Below the pieces are notes generated by a model, which had not been told where the DNA came from, searched no databases, and saw only the letters and a program-made list of their open reading frames with translations. Of a stretch of 64,000 nt of DNA, positions 1 to 9,094 are shown in pieces. Position numbers and translations under genes: made by a program. Position 1 is the first letter of the stretch. Each line of letters starts with the position of its first letter. Source of the stretch: Streptomyces morookaense (lineage in GTDB: Bacteria > Actinomycetota > Actinomycetes > Streptomycetales > Streptomycetaceae); assembly GCF_013030945.1 (NCBI RefSeq), contig NZ_JABBXF010000006.1, positions 186,001 to 250,000 on the forward strand. The letters run 5' to 3'.

Positions 1-746
1 AGCTGGCGGGCCGTGAGCGTCACCAGGGCGGCCGTGTCGTCCCGTTCCGTGGAGATCACGACATGCGTGGCCCGCTGCAGCTCGGCGCGCAGCAGGGTCT
101 CGGACCTGGTGCCGTCGCCGAGGACGCCCACGAGACCGTCGCTCGCGGCGGCGTCCACCGCCTTCTTCTGCGGGTCCACGACGACGATCTTGTCCTTGGG
201 CTTGCCCTGCCCGATCAGGGTGTCGATGGTGTGACGGCCCTTGGTGCCGTATCCCACGACGACGGTGTGGTCTCGCATCCGCGACCTCCAGCGGTGAACG
301 CGTACTTGCTGCCGTGTCCGTTCGGTGAGCACTTCGAGCGTGGTGCCGACCAGGATGATCAGGAACAGCACGCGGAGCGGCGTCACCAGCAGCACGTTGC
401 TCAGGCGGGCGCTGTCGCTGTACGGGACGATGTCGCCGTAACCGGTGGTGGACAGGGTGACGGTGGAGTAATAGAGGGCGCCGAGGAAACCCACCTCGCC
501 GCCCGCGTTGTCGTGGTAGCCGTTCCGGTCGGCGTAGACGATGAAGACCGTGGCGGCCATGACGAGCAGCGCCATGAGCAGCCGCCGGGCGACCTGGCGC
601 AGGGGCGAGGCGGCACCCTGGACGGGCAGCACGATGGTCCGGCCGGCCTCGATGTCCTCGGCGTCGGGGCGGCCCCGGCGGAGCAGGGACCGGATGAGTG
701 CCCTGTTGCCCCGCGGACCGGGGGATTCCGGGCGGTCAACCGTCAT
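1..746 (-). CDS. Potassium channel protein with TrkA-N (RCK) domain, 3' end outside window
   Basis: The reading frame runs off the left edge without a stop, so only the first 248 codons are seen. It starts at ATG 744-746. After a roughly 45-residue cytoplasmic N-terminus come a hydrophobic helix and a pore loop with the K+ selectivity filter TTGYGDI, then a second helix. A Rossmann-type RCK/TrkA-N domain follows, beginning MRDHTVVVGYGTKGRH, with the GxGxxG-like nucleotide-binding turn and an acidic residue (VVVD) after the second strand. This is the layout of a two-TM ligand-gated K+ channel acting in the cell membrane. It is divergent from the quinone oxidoreductase gene, with about 80 bases between them. 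Family call is firm; ligand is unknown. Confidence 0.9.
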   Translation of the reverse strand, partial: MTVDRPESPGPRGNRALIRSLLRRGRPDAEDIEAGRTIVLPVQGAASPLRQVARRLLMALLVMAATVFIVYADRNGYHDNAGGEVGFLGALYYSTVTLSTTGYGDIVPYSDSARLSNVLLVTPLRVLFLIILVGTTLEVLTERTRQQVRVHRWRSRMRDHTVVVGYGTKGRHTIDTLIGQGKPKDKIVVVDPQKKAVDAAASDGLVGVLGDGTRSETLLRAELQRATHVVISTERDDTAALVTLTARQ

Positions 747-829
747 CTGTCGGCCTCAAGGCTGCATTCGTCACATTTCGCACGCAGCCCATGATCTCCT
801 ATCGCCTTGCGCAGCGAGGAGCGTCACCC

Positions 830-1825
830 GTGAGTAGCCTCGCGCTCATGCATGCGATCACCATTCCCGTTCCCGGCGGACCCGAGGCCCTCGTGTGGGC
901 GGAGGTCCCCGACCCCGTGCCCGGCGCGGGCGAGGTACTGGTCGAGGTCGTCGCCAGTGCCGTCAACCGTGCCGATCTGCTGCAGCGGCAGGGCTTCTAC
1001 GACCCACCGCCCGGTGCGTCCCCCTACCCCGGTCTCGAATGCTCCGGTCGGATCGCCGCGCTCGGTCCCGGAGTGAGCGGCTGGGCGGTCGGTGACGAGG
1101 TGTGCGCGCTGCTGGCCGGCGGCGGCTACGCGGAGAAAGTCTGCGTGCCGGTCGGTCAGTTGCTCCCCGTACCGGACGGCATGGACATCGTCACGGCGGC
1201 CGCTCTGCCCGAAGTGACGGCCACTGTGTGGTCAAACGTTTTCATGGTGGCGCACCTCCGCCCCGGTGAGACGTTCCTCGCGCACGGCGGCGGCAGCGGA
1301 ATCGGCACCATGGCCGTCCAGTTGGCCAAAGCGGTCGGGGCGCGCGTCGCGGTGACCGCGGGAGGCCAGGACAAGCTGGAGCGCTGCCGCGAGCTGGGTG
1401 CCGACATCCTCATCGACTACCGCGAACAGGACTTCGTCGAGGAACTGCACAAGGTGACCGGCGGAGTCGGCGCCGACGTCATCCTGGACATCGTCGGGGC
1501 GAAGTACCTGCAGCGGAACATCGACGCCCTGGCGGTCAACGGCCGGCTCGCCATCATCGGTCTGCAGGGCGGCCGCAAGGCCGAGATCGATCTGGGCAAG
1601 CTGCTGGCGAAGCGGGCGGCCGTCACGGCGACCTCGCTGCGCGGGCGGCCGCTCGCGGAGAAGGCGGCCATCGTGGCGGCCGTGCGGGAGCACGTGTGGC
1701 CGCTGATCGCCGGCGGGCGGGTGCGGGCGGTCGTCGACCGGACGATTCCCATGCGGGACGCCGCTGCCGCGCACCGGGTGCTGGAGGAGAGCGCGCACGT
1801 CGGCAAGGTGCTGCTCACGACATGA
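830..1825 (+). CDS. NAD(P)H-quinone oxidoreductase, zinc-independent MDR family
   Basis: This is a medium-chain dehydrogenase/reductase of the quinone oxidoreductase (QOR, PIG3-like) type, expected to reduce quinones with NADPH in the cytoplasm. It has the GroES-like N-terminal domain (VNRADLLQRQGFYDPPPG), the nucleotide-binding motif in GGGSGIGTMAVQLAK, and lacks the catalytic zinc cysteines, as expected for QOR. Length (331 aa) fits the family. The GTG at 830 is chosen because GAGGAG lies about 8 bases upstream. The ATG at 848 (MHAITIPVPGG) matches the usual family N-terminus and is the main alternative. It is probably a single-gene transcript. Confidence 0.9.
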   Translation: MSSLALMHAITIPVPGGPEALVWAEVPDPVPGAGEVLVEVVASAVNRADLLQRQGFYDPPPGASPYPGLECSGRIAALGPGVSGWAVGDEVCALLAGGGYAEKVCVPVGQLLPVPDGMDIVTAAALPEVTATVWSNVFMVAHLRPGETFLAHGGGSGIGTMAVQLAKAVGARVAVTAGGQDKLERCRELGADILIDYREQDFVEELHKVTGGVGADVILDIVGAKYLQRNIDALAVNGRLAIIGLQGGRKAEIDLGKLLAKRAAVTATSLRGRPLAEKAAIVAAVREHVWPLIAGGRVRAVVDRTIPMRDAAAAHRVLEESAHVGKVLLTT

Positions 1826-1920
1826 GCGGCACGGCCGCGTCACCCGACCGGACGGCCACCGGTGCGCCGCGGCCGGGCAGGGGTGTGAGGGTGGGGGTGA
1901 TGTGACTCCTGCGAAGGGCG

Positions 1921-2376
1921 GTGGCGGCCGTGTGGATTGCCGGGGCCCTGGCCGGGCTGGCCATGGTGGTGCCGGGGGTGCTCATACCGGTGGTACCGGT
2001 GTCGGAGGCCCTGTCCGCACCGTCGCCGACGCCGTCGCCCACGGTGCCGTCCACCACGACCGTCTTCCCGTCGCCGCCCGTCCCCGGCAGGCGGCTCGCC
2101 GGGACCATGGCCGGTGAGGGCCGCCCGCACCCCGGGCGCGCCGACACGGCCGAACCGCGCCGCCCCGTCCCGCGGCCCTCGCACGCGGCGCCGATCGTGC
2201 CGCCCGTGCGCGAGGAGCCCGGCCCCGTGCGCGGGGCCTCGCACGGCCCGGGACCCGCGGCTGCGGAGCGGCCGGAGCCCGCGGAGCGGGTGATACGCGT
2301 GCTGCCGCTGGGCACCGGCATGGCACTGACCGGCCTGGGGCTGGGATTCATCGCCTGGCGGCTGCGGAGGCAGTAG
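1921..2376 (+). CDS. Small secreted or membrane-anchored Pro-rich protein, function unknown
   Basis: The protein has 151 residues. A hydrophobic N-terminal segment (ALAGLAMVVPGVLIPVVPV) could be a signal peptide or anchor. It is followed by a Pro/Ser/Thr/Arg-rich low-complexity middle and a C-terminal hydrophobic helix (LPLGTGMALTGLGLGFIAWRLRRQ) ending in basic residues. This resembles the tail of actinobacterial surface proteins that use a membrane segment plus Arg as anchor. No domain is recognised. The start is uncertain: GTG 1921 or GTG 1930. Third-position GC and placement between two same-strand genes support it as real. It is shorter and less certain than its neighbours. Confidence 0.6.
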   Translation: MAAVWIAGALAGLAMVVPGVLIPVVPVSEALSAPSPTPSPTVPSTTTVFPSPPVPGRRLAGTMAGEGRPHPGRADTAEPRRPVPRPSHAAPIVPPVREEPGPVRGASHGPGPAAAERPEPAERVIRVLPLGTGMALTGLGLGFIAWRLRRQ

Positions 2377-2499
2377 GAGGCGGCGGGAGGCAGCGGGAGG
2401 CAGGAGCAGGGGAGCGCACGCCCCGCGCGAGGAAGCGGTGGATCAGGCGTGTACGGGGGCATCACCAGGGGGAAATCACCTGTGCGAGAGAATGGCGGC

Positions 2500-3060
2500 A
2501 TGGATATGCCGAGGAATGAACGGTCGCAGGAGAGCCCGCACGTTCTGGTCGTAGGCCCGGACGGCATGGCTCTCGGCAGCGCCAGCCCCGGCGGCGGGGA
2601 GGGCGATGACGAATCGCGCGAGGTCCCGGTGACGGAGATGGTCGAGCAGCCCGCCAAGGTCATGCGCATCGGCAGCATGATCAAGCAACTGCTGGAGGAA
2701 GTGCGCGCCGCGCCTCTCGACGAGGCGAGCCGCGCCCGGCTCAAGGAGATCCACCACAGCTCCGTCAAGGAGCTCGAGGACGGCCTCGCCCCCGAGCTCG
2801 TCGAGGAGCTGGAGCGGCTGTCGCTGCCGTTCACGGACGAGACGATTCCGACCGAGGCCGAACTGCGCATCGCACAGGCCCAGTTGGTCGGCTGGCTGGA
2901 AGGCCTCTTCCACGGCATCCAGACGACGCTGTTCGCCCAGCAGATGGCGGCCCGCGCCCAGCTGGAGCAGATGCGGCGCGCCCTGCCCCCCGGTGTCCTC
3001 GCCGAGGACGAGCACGACGGCCAGCAGCACGGCGGCGCCCGCTCGGGCCCGTACCTGTAG
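2500..3060 (+). CDS. bpa: Bacterial proteasome activator Bpa (PafE-type)
   Basis: This matches the DUF2587/Bpa family, ATP-independent ring activators that open the 20S proteasome gate in actinobacteria. Residues 1-45 are low-complexity and acidic. From about 46 there is the helical core (VEQPAKVMRIGSMIKQLLEEV onward) that forms the four-helix bundle. The C-terminus is SGPYL, equivalent to the GQYL gate-opening motif with penultimate tyrosine known from the mycobacterial protein. ATG 2500 (MDMPRNERSQ) is chosen; GAGAG lies about 9 bases upstream. A strong bidirectional hairpin follows. Length (186 aa) is normal. No proteasome genes are in the window. Confidence 0.93.
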   Translation: MDMPRNERSQESPHVLVVGPDGMALGSASPGGGEGDDESREVPVTEMVEQPAKVMRIGSMIKQLLEEVRAAPLDEASRARLKEIHHSSVKELEDGLAPELVEELERLSLPFTDETIPTEAELRIAQAQLVGWLEGLFHGIQTTLFAQQMAARAQLEQMRRALPPGVLAEDEHDGQQHGGARSGPYL

Positions 3061-3065
3061 GCGAA

Positions 3066-3108
3066 TGGAAGAGGGGCCCTTGCCGAACCGGCAAGGGCCC
3101 CTCTTCCA
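3066..3108. terminator. Bidirectional hairpin terminator between convergent bpa and kinase genes
   Basis: A perfect 19-bp inverted repeat (arms 3066-3084 and 3090-3108) with a 5-base loop gaacc sits between the stop codons of two convergent genes. There is no long T run, as is common for GC-rich actinobacterial terminators. Confidence 0.88.
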
Positions 3109-3116
3109 TCGGGTAC

Positions 3117-4784
3117 TTACGACGCCGAGTCGCCGGTCGACACCGTCAGCACGAACTGCGCGCTCTTCGGGTCGAACGGGTCGCCCGCCTCGGGCGACTG
3201 GGTCATCACGGTGCCCTTGCCCCAGGTGTTCTCGTTGACCGGGTCCACGCGGTACTTCCAACCGGCGGCCTGCAGGCACTCCTTCACGGAGTCGATGTAC
3301 AAGTACTTGAAGTCCGGAGCGGTCTTCTTCGTCTTGTCGTTGTAGGCGTCGTAGGCCTGCGTGCACTTCTCCTTGTCGATGGTCTTCGACTTGTCGCCGT
3401 CCTTGTGCTTGGCCTGCCCCGTGCCGCCACCGCTGCCGCCACCGCTGCCGCCGGAGGTGCTGCCCTGGCCGCCCGCTCCGCCGGGTGCGACCGGTGCGTT
3501 GGAGGACTTGTCGCCGCCTGCCTGGTCGGTCTTGTTGTTGTCCTCGCCGTTGAGGGCGATGGCGGCGATCACGCCGATGACCGCCAGGACCGCGACCACG
3601 GCCGAGCCGATGAGCACGGGCTTGTTGCTCTTGGCGGCGGGCGCCGGAGCCGGGGCGGGCGGCGGCGTCTGGTACGCGGGCGCCTGGGGCTGGTAGCCCC
3701 CCTGGACGGTCGGCGGCGGAGTCGACGGGCCATAGCCGCCGTACGGGTTCTGGACGGCCTGCTGCGGCTGGTACGGCGTCTGGACGGCCTGCGGACCGGG
3801 CGCCGGCATCTGGCTGTCCACGGGCGGGAAGACGGCGGAGCCGACCCCCGCACCGCTGCGGGCCGGCGGGCCGCCCGCGATGATGATCGGCGAGCCGGTC
3901 GCCTGCGCCGCACCGGCCACCCGGGCGCACTCGTCGCGCATGGCCTCGGCGCTGGGGAAGCGCTCGTTCGGGTTCTTCTTCAGCGCGCGCAGCACCAGCG
4001 CGTCGACGGCCGGCGGGATCGACCGGTTGATCGTGGAGGGCGCGACCGGCTCCTCCTGGACATGCGCGTAGGCGATGGCCAGCGGAGAGTCCGCGTCGAA
4101 GGGCAGCCGGCCGGTCAGCAGCTCGAAGAGCATGATGCCGACCGAGTACAGGTCGCTGCGGGCGTCCACACCGCGGCCCAGCGCCTGCTCGGGCGAGAGG
4201 TACTGCGGGGTGCCGACGACCATGCCGGTCTGGGTCATCGACGTCACGCCGGACTGCATGGCGCGGGCGATGCCGAAGTCCATGACCTTGACCACATTGC
4301 GCTTGGTCATCATCACGTTGCCCGGCTTGATGTCCCGGTGGACCAGGCCCATCTCGTGGCTGACCTCGAGCGCCGCCAGCACATCCGCCGTGATCTTGAG
4401 CGCCTTGTCGGTGGGCATCGCACCGTACTGGGCGACATCGGCGTCGAGCACCGAGCGCAGCGGCTTGCCCTCGATGTACTCCATGACGATGTACGGCATC
4501 GTCGAACCGTCGATCTCGTCCTCGCCGGTGTCGAAGACCGAGACGATGTTGGTGTGCGTGAGCTTGGCCACGGCCTGCGCCTCGCGGCGGAAGCGCTCGC
4601 GGAAGGAGGCCTCGCGGCCCAGCTCGGTGTGCAGGGTCTTGATGGCCACGTGCCGGTCGAGCACACTGTCGTGGGCGAGGTGCACGGAGGCCATGCCGCC
4701 CTCGCCGAGCAGGTCGCGGAGCTGGTAGCGGCCACCGCCGACCGTGCGTCCCGCGTACCGGCCGTGTGCGCCGTCCTGGCTCAT
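3117..4784 (-). CDS. Membrane Ser/Thr protein kinase (PknB type) with one extracellular PASTA-like domain
   Basis: This is a Hanks-type kinase of 555 aa. The N-terminal catalytic domain shows the Gly-rich loop GEGGMASV, Lys49 (HVAIKT), the catalytic loop HRDIKPGN (Asp151), DFG at 169-171, and a Thr-rich activation loop ending in GTPQYLSPEQ. A Pro/Gln-rich linker leads to one transmembrane helix at about 385-410. The outer part is Gly/Ser-rich and then holds one PASTA-like unit (PDFKYLYIDSVKECLQAAGW onward) that may bind peptidoglycan fragments. The start is ATG 4784 with AGGGGG about 10 bases upstream. It is divergent from a second kinase gene. Substrates are unknown; cell-wall and division targets are typical of the family. 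Confidence 0.93.
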   Translation of the reverse strand: MSQDGAHGRYAGRTVGGGRYQLRDLLGEGGMASVHLAHDSVLDRHVAIKTLHTELGREASFRERFRREAQAVAKLTHTNIVSVFDTGEDEIDGSTMPYIVMEYIEGKPLRSVLDADVAQYGAMPTDKALKITADVLAALEVSHEMGLVHRDIKPGNVMMTKRNVVKVMDFGIARAMQSGVTSMTQTGMVVGTPQYLSPEQALGRGVDARSDLYSVGIMLFELLTGRLPFDADSPLAIAYAHVQEEPVAPSTINRSIPPAVDALVLRALKKNPNERFPSAEAMRDECARVAGAAQATGSPIIIAGGPPARSGAGVGSAVFPPVDSQMPAPGPQAVQTPYQPQQAVQNPYGGYGPSTPPPTVQGGYQPQAPAYQTPPPAPAPAPAAKSNKPVLIGSAVVAVLAVIGVIAAIALNGEDNNKTDQAGGDKSSNAPVAPGGAGGQGSTSGGSGGGSGGGTGQAKHKDGDKSKTIDKEKCTQAYDAYNDKTKKTAPDFKYLYIDSVKECLQAAGWKYRVDPVNENTWGKGTVMTQSPEAGDPFDPKSAQFVLTVSTGDSAS

Positions 4785-5114
4785 GGTGTTGCTTCCCCCT
4801 CGGCGCACTGTGCACTGTCTGTGACCGGTGACGGTGGCGTACGGAGCCGGTTCACCGCGGCGATCCGGCTGTTCTTCGACGTATCCCGGCCAAGTCTGCC
4901 CCAGGGCGCGGGCACGTCAAGCCGCGTGCCCGTTCCGTGACCGGATGCGCGACAAGCCGTCACGGGATTTGCCTTGTTAGGGACGGTACGGGTTTGATGG
5001 CCGGTCCATCCCGGACCGGTGCACGCTGCGGAACCTGTAGCGTGGGCTGGCGGAAGACCGTATTGCCCCGCGCATCGCCCCCACGCGAGCGGCCAGACAC
5101 GACGGCGAGGACTG
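4785..5114. promoter_or_regulatory. 330-bp divergent intergenic region between two kinase genes
   Basis: No gene is seen here. It must hold the promoters of both divergently transcribed kinase genes. No single -10/-35 pair stands out clearly enough to assign. Confidence 0.4.
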
Positions 5115-6716
5115 ATGGCACAGACGCAGAGCGCCCAGGGTCCGGGCGACCCTGACGCCAACGGGGGCGGAATGCCCGATGTGCCGGAAATGTGGGGCAA
5201 TGGCGGGCTGGTCGGCGACGGCCGCTACCGCCTGACCCACCGGCTCGGCCGCGGTGGCATGGCCGAGGTCTTCGCCGCCGAGGACGTCCGTCTCGGCCGC
5301 ACGGTCGCGGTGAAGCTGCTCCGCGCCGACCTCGCCGAGGACCCGGTCTCCAAGGCCCGCTTCACCCGCGAGGCACAGTCGGTCGCCGGTCTGAACCACC
5401 ACGCCGTGGTCGCCGTCTACGACTCCGGCGAGGACACCGTCGGCCGCAACGTCGTGCCGTACATCGTCATGGAGCTGGTCGAAGGCCGCACCATCCGCGA
5501 CCTGTTGCTCAACGCCGAGGCGCCGCCGCCCGAGCAGGCCCTGATCATCGTCTCCGGGGTGCTGGAGGCGCTGGCCTACAGCCACCAGCACGGCATCGTG
5601 CACCGCGACATCAAGCCCGCCAACGTGATCATCACGAACAACGGCGCGGTCAAGGTCATGGACTTCGGCATCGCCCGCGCCCTGCACGGTGCGGCGTCCA
5701 CCATGACCCAGACCGGCATGGTCATGGGCACCCCGCAGTACCTCTCGCCCGAGCAGGCCCTCGGCAAGACCGTCGACGCCCGCTCGGACCTCTACGCCAC
5801 CGGCTGCCTGCTCTACGAACTGCTGGCGCTGCGCCCGCCGTTCACCGGCGAGACCCCGCTCTCGGTCGTCTACCAGCACGTCCAGGACAACCCCGTCCCG
5901 CCGTCGCAGGTGCTCGGCAGCGTGCCGCCGGAGCTCGACGGCCTCGTCATGCGCTCCCTCGCCAAGGACCCGGACGACCGGTTCCAGAGCGCCGAGGAGA
6001 TGCGCGGGCTGGTCCAGTACGCGCTGCAGATGCTGCAGGACGCGGGCGCCCACACGGGCGTCTGGAACACCGGTCCCGTCGACCACGCGACCGCGGCCAC
6101 CCAGGCCATCGGCGGCATGGGCATGGGGGCCACCACGGCCATGCCGCATGCGCAGCACGGCAACACCTCGCAGCAGCCGATCCTGCCGCGGCGCCCCGGC
6201 GACAGCGGCGGCTTCGACGGCTACGGGGGCGGCGGGCAGGGCGGCTACGGCGGCGGTTCCGGCGGCGGCAAGGGGAAGACGGCGCTGATCGTCGCGGTGA
6301 TCCTGATCATCGTGGCGCTGGGCGGCTTCTACGCGTACAAGCAGCTGGGCAGCAGCAACAACAACCAGACCGGCAATACGGACACCAAGATCTCCCAGTC
6401 CAACTCGCCGAGCGCCGAGCCGAGCAACTCCCCCGAGAAGCGCCTCAGCCCCAGCCCCAACCGCAACGGTCACACGGGCAGCGACAACAGTGACTGGGGC
6501 GACTCGACCGACGACGAGCCGACGACCGAGCCGACCCGGCACCGTTCGAAGTACCCGACCACGGACCCGTCGGCCAACCCGTCGAACCCGGACGTGCCGA
6601 GCGGGAAGCCCTCGCCCAACCCGTCGGGCGACGACAAGAACCCGACGACGCAGCCCCAGCCGAGCCACGGCACCGGCGACACCGCCGGCACCGTCCAGGG
6701 CACCACCGGGCACTGA
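5115..6716 (+). CDS. Membrane Ser/Thr protein kinase without PASTA domains
   Basis: This is a 533-aa Hanks-type kinase, clearly paralogous to the divergent neighbour. It has the Gly-rich loop GRGGMAEV, Lys67 (VAVKLL), HRDIKPAN (Asp165), DFG at 183-185 and GTPQYLSPEQ. A Gly/Gln-rich linker leads to one TM helix at about 388-410 (ALIVAVILIIVALGGFYAY). The roughly 120-residue outer tail is Ser/Pro/Asn/Thr-rich low complexity with no PASTA unit, unlike its partner. The start is ATG 5115 with GAGGA just upstream. The stop is only 10 bases from the convergent phosphotransferase stop. Outer-domain ligand and targets are unknown. Confidence 0.92.
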   Translation: MAQTQSAQGPGDPDANGGGMPDVPEMWGNGGLVGDGRYRLTHRLGRGGMAEVFAAEDVRLGRTVAVKLLRADLAEDPVSKARFTREAQSVAGLNHHAVVAVYDSGEDTVGRNVVPYIVMELVEGRTIRDLLLNAEAPPPEQALIIVSGVLEALAYSHQHGIVHRDIKPANVIITNNGAVKVMDFGIARALHGAASTMTQTGMVMGTPQYLSPEQALGKTVDARSDLYATGCLLYELLALRPPFTGETPLSVVYQHVQDNPVPPSQVLGSVPPELDGLVMRSLAKDPDDRFQSAEEMRGLVQYALQMLQDAGAHTGVWNTGPVDHATAATQAIGGMGMGATTAMPHAQHGNTSQQPILPRRPGDSGGFDGYGGGGQGGYGGGSGGGKGKTALIVAVILIIVALGGFYAYKQLGSSNNNQTGNTDTKISQSNSPSAEPSNSPEKRLSPSPNRNGHTGSDNSDWGDSTDDEPTTEPTRHRSKYPTTDPSANPSNPDVPSGKPSPNPSGDDKNPTTQPQPSHGTGDTAGTVQGTTGH

Positions 6717-6726
6717 ACCCCGGGCG

Positions 6727-7767
6727 TCAGTCGGTGAAAGCCGCGCCGACCGCCTCGTACGAGCTGGTCCACCACACCGCCAGCGCCGCCGACGCCGGGA
6801 AACCGGGGTCGGCGCGGCGGTCGCCCAGCTGGTAGCGCCAGCGCAGCATCCAGAAGTCGTTCAGGCGCTCCCACCACACCCGGTGCACGGCCGCGGCGAG
6901 TTCGGCCGCGTCCGCGCCGGTGGCCCGGCGGTAGGCGCGTGCGTACGGCCGCACCTTCGCGAGGTCCAGCGTGCCGTCCGGGCGCACGAAGAAGATCACG
7001 GCGGCCCGGACCGCCTCCTCGGCGCGCGGCTGGACGCCCAGCCGGTCCCAGTCGACGATCGCGGCGGGCTCGGCGCCCCGGTAGAGCAGGTTCAGCGGGT
7101 GGAAGTCGCCGTGCACCCAGCCGCGGGCCGGGACGGCGGCCGCGCCGGGGCGCCGGTGGGCGTGCTGCTCCAGCAGGCCGCGGCGCTCGACGAGCCGGTG
7201 TTCGGCCAGTTCGTCGAAGGCGTCCCGGGCCCGGCGGCGCACAAGGGCCAGGAGATCCTCGATGAGGGCGTAGGTGGTCTCGGGATCGGCTGCGGCGTCC
7301 GGAGCCTCTCCAGCGGCCGTACAGGCCCGCCCAGGGCCCTCCATGACCTCTTCCAGGCATGTGTGCACATGGCCGAGCAGCGCGCCGAGCCGGTCGGACT
7401 GGCCCGTGGTGAGTTCGCCGCCGTCGCGGTGCCGCCCGTCGATCCAGGGGTGCAGGGCGTAGCAGCGGCCGCCGAGGACGGTCACGGTGGAGCCCTCGGA
7501 GTCGGCGACGGGCGGGACGACGGGCAGGCCGAGGGCGCCCAGCCGGCGGGTCACCTCGTGCTGGTGCGCGATGGCGGCCTCGTCGCCGTCCAGGTGGTGC
7601 TTGAGGAAGAAGCGGCCGCGGGTGGTGGAGAGGCGGTAGCCGCGGTTGAGGAGCCCCTCGGTGAGGGTCTCGCAGGAGACGGGCTCGCCGGCGTCGCCGT
7701 AGCGGCGCAGCAGGGTGCGCAGGGTGCCGCCGTCGGGTGGGGCAGGGGTGACAAGTGAGCGCGGCAC
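6727..7767 (-). CDS. Aminoglycoside phosphotransferase/choline kinase-fold (APH) family phosphotransferase
   Basis: The 346-aa protein has the APH-fold signatures WVHGDFHPLNLL (catalytic Brenner-type loop, HGDFHxxN) and AIVDWDRLG (metal-binding Asp), plus an N-terminal lobe with RFFLKHHLD supplying the ATP Lys. Such proteins phosphorylate small hydroxyl or amino substrates (homoserine, choline, sugars, aminoglycosides). The substrate cannot be told from sequence. It lies 15 bases downstream of the following minus-strand gene, so the two are likely co-transcribed. Resistance is possible but not indicated by context. Confidence 0.85.
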   Translation of the reverse strand: MPRSLVTPAPPDGGTLRTLLRRYGDAGEPVSCETLTEGLLNRGYRLSTTRGRFFLKHHLDGDEAAIAHQHEVTRRLGALGLPVVPPVADSEGSTVTVLGGRCYALHPWIDGRHRDGGELTTGQSDRLGALLGHVHTCLEEVMEGPGRACTAAGEAPDAAADPETTYALIEDLLALVRRRARDAFDELAEHRLVERRGLLEQHAHRRPGAAAVPARGWVHGDFHPLNLLYRGAEPAAIVDWDRLGVQPRAEEAVRAAVIFFVRPDGTLDLAKVRPYARAYRRATGADAAELAAAVHRVWWERLNDFWMLRWRYQLGDRRADPGFPASAALAVWWTSSYEAVGAAFTD

Positions 7768-7782
7768 GCCCCAAATGTTAGA

Positions 7783-8241
7783 TCACGCTGAGTGCGCAGG
7801 TCGTCGCACAGGTACGCCTTCGAGATGGTGCAGGGTGATGAACTGGGGTTCTATGCACAGGTATTCAGGCGCGAAGGGCACGTCGTCCGCGAACCGGGGT
7901 GCGGGGCCGAAGAGTTCGAGCTCCGCCGGTTCCGGCACGCAGCGCCGTGCCGTGCCGACGAACTGCACGGTCCAGACGGTCTCTTCGCCGTCCTCGCGGT
8001 CGCCGATGTTGTCGGCGGAGTAGGCGACGACGCTGCCGTCGCAGGCCTGCGCGTACCCGAAGCCCTCGTGCAGCCGCAGCAGCACCCGGCCGCCGTCGAC
8101 GACGTGCCGGGCGACGGTGACGAACGGCAGTGCGCGCAGGGTGACGGACACCCGGCCGTAGGGGGTGCGGCCGAGCAGTTCGAGCGCCCGGAAGGCGTCG
8201 CCGTCGTGCGCGCGGTGGGCGCCTGGGGGCACGGAGGACAT
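7783..8241 (-). CDS. Pyridoxamine 5'-phosphate oxidase-family (split beta-barrel) protein
   Basis: The 152-aa protein resembles small FMN- or F420-binding split-barrel proteins: ALELLGRTPYGRVSVTLRALPFVTVARHVVDGGRVLLRLHEG, then VVAYSADNIGD and the terminal IEPQFITLHHLEG. The family includes oxidoreductases and binding proteins; no substrate is indicated. ATG 8241 (MSSVPPG) is taken as the start, with an in-frame GTG a few codons upstream possible. It precedes the phosphotransferase gene on the same strand by 15 bases. Confidence 0.8.
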   Translation of the reverse strand: MSSVPPGAHRAHDGDAFRALELLGRTPYGRVSVTLRALPFVTVARHVVDGGRVLLRLHEGFGYAQACDGSVVAYSADNIGDREDGEETVWTVQFVGTARRCVPEPAELELFGPAPRFADDVPFAPEYLCIEPQFITLHHLEGVPVRRPAHSA

Positions 8242-8326
8242 GGTCACCACTCTGCCGGTCGGTCCCGCGGCGCCATAGGGGCGCCAGTCCCCTCCGGCAC
8301 AGGGCCTTTGGTCCCTGATCCGGCGT

Positions 8327-9004
8327 TCAGCCCTTTCCGGCCTGCAGCCGGGCCACGTAGGCCGCCGCCTGGGAACGCCGCTCCATGCCCAGCTTGGACA
8401 GCAGGCTGGAGACGTAGTTTTTGATCGTCTTCTCGGCGAGGTGCAGCCGTTCGCCGATCGCGCGATTGGTCAGGCCCTCGCCGATGAGATCCAGAATGCG
8501 GCGTTCCTGATCGGTCAGCGAGTCCAGCCGGCCGTCCCCCTTGGGGTCCTTGCCGTCGCGCAGCCGTTCCAGCACCCGGGCCGTCGCCACCGGGTCGAGC
8601 AGGGATTTCCCGGCCGCCACGTCCCGCACGGCCGAGAGCAGTTCATTGCCGCGAATGGCCTTGAGGACATAGCCCGCGGCACCGGCGACGATCGCGTCGA
8701 AGAGGGCCTCGTCGTCCGCGTACGAGGTGAGCATCAGGCATTTGATGCTGTCATCGCGGGAGCGGATCTCACGGCATACTTCGACTCCGCTGCCATCCGG
8801 AAGGCGCACGTCCAGTACGGCGACGTCCGGCCGGGTGGCGGGAATGCGCACCAGTGCATCCGCGGCGGTGCCGGCCTCGCCCACGATCTCGATGTCGTCC
8901 TCGACGGAGAGGAGCTCATGGACGCCGCGACGGACGACTTCATGGTCGTCCAGCAGAAATACCGTGATTTTTCCTTCTTCGCGCACGAAGACAGTCTCAC
9001 ACAT
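8327..9004 (-). CDS. NarL/FixJ-family response regulator, DevR-like
   Basis: The 225-aa regulator has a receiver domain (FLLDDHEVVRRGVHELL, phospho-acceptor Asp65 in LDVRLPDG, switch Thr in LMLTSYADD, Lys in YVLKA) and a C-terminal LuxR-type HTH (LTDQERRILDLIGEGLTNRAIGERLHLAEKTIKNYVSSLLSKLGM). This is the DevR/DosR arrangement. No histidine kinase gene is adjacent, so it is an orphan here. ATG 9004 (MCETVFVREEGKITV) with GGGGAAGAG upstream is chosen; starts further upstream are out of the conserved region. It is divergent from the bkd operon, and a palindrome lies in the shared upstream gap. Confidence 0.92.
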   Translation of the reverse strand: MCETVFVREEGKITVFLLDDHEVVRRGVHELLSVEDDIEIVGEAGTAADALVRIPATRPDVAVLDVRLPDGSGVEVCREIRSRDDSIKCLMLTSYADDEALFDAIVAGAAGYVLKAIRGNELLSAVRDVAAGKSLLDPVATARVLERLRDGKDPKGDGRLDSLTDQERRILDLIGEGLTNRAIGERLHLAEKTIKNYVSSLLSKLGMERRSQAAAYVARLQAGKG

Positions 9005-9094
9005 CGACTCTTCCCCTGCTCTTGTCCTCCGGGATAACGTGCCCCCGTTCCGGCACTGCACAAGGCTGTGACCAGGGGATGCGCCCCGCTTTCT

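Noticed and set aside
6717..6726. A terminator between the convergent kinase and phosphotransferase genes
   Set aside because: Only 10 bases separate the two stop codons and no hairpin fits, so transcripts probably overlap.
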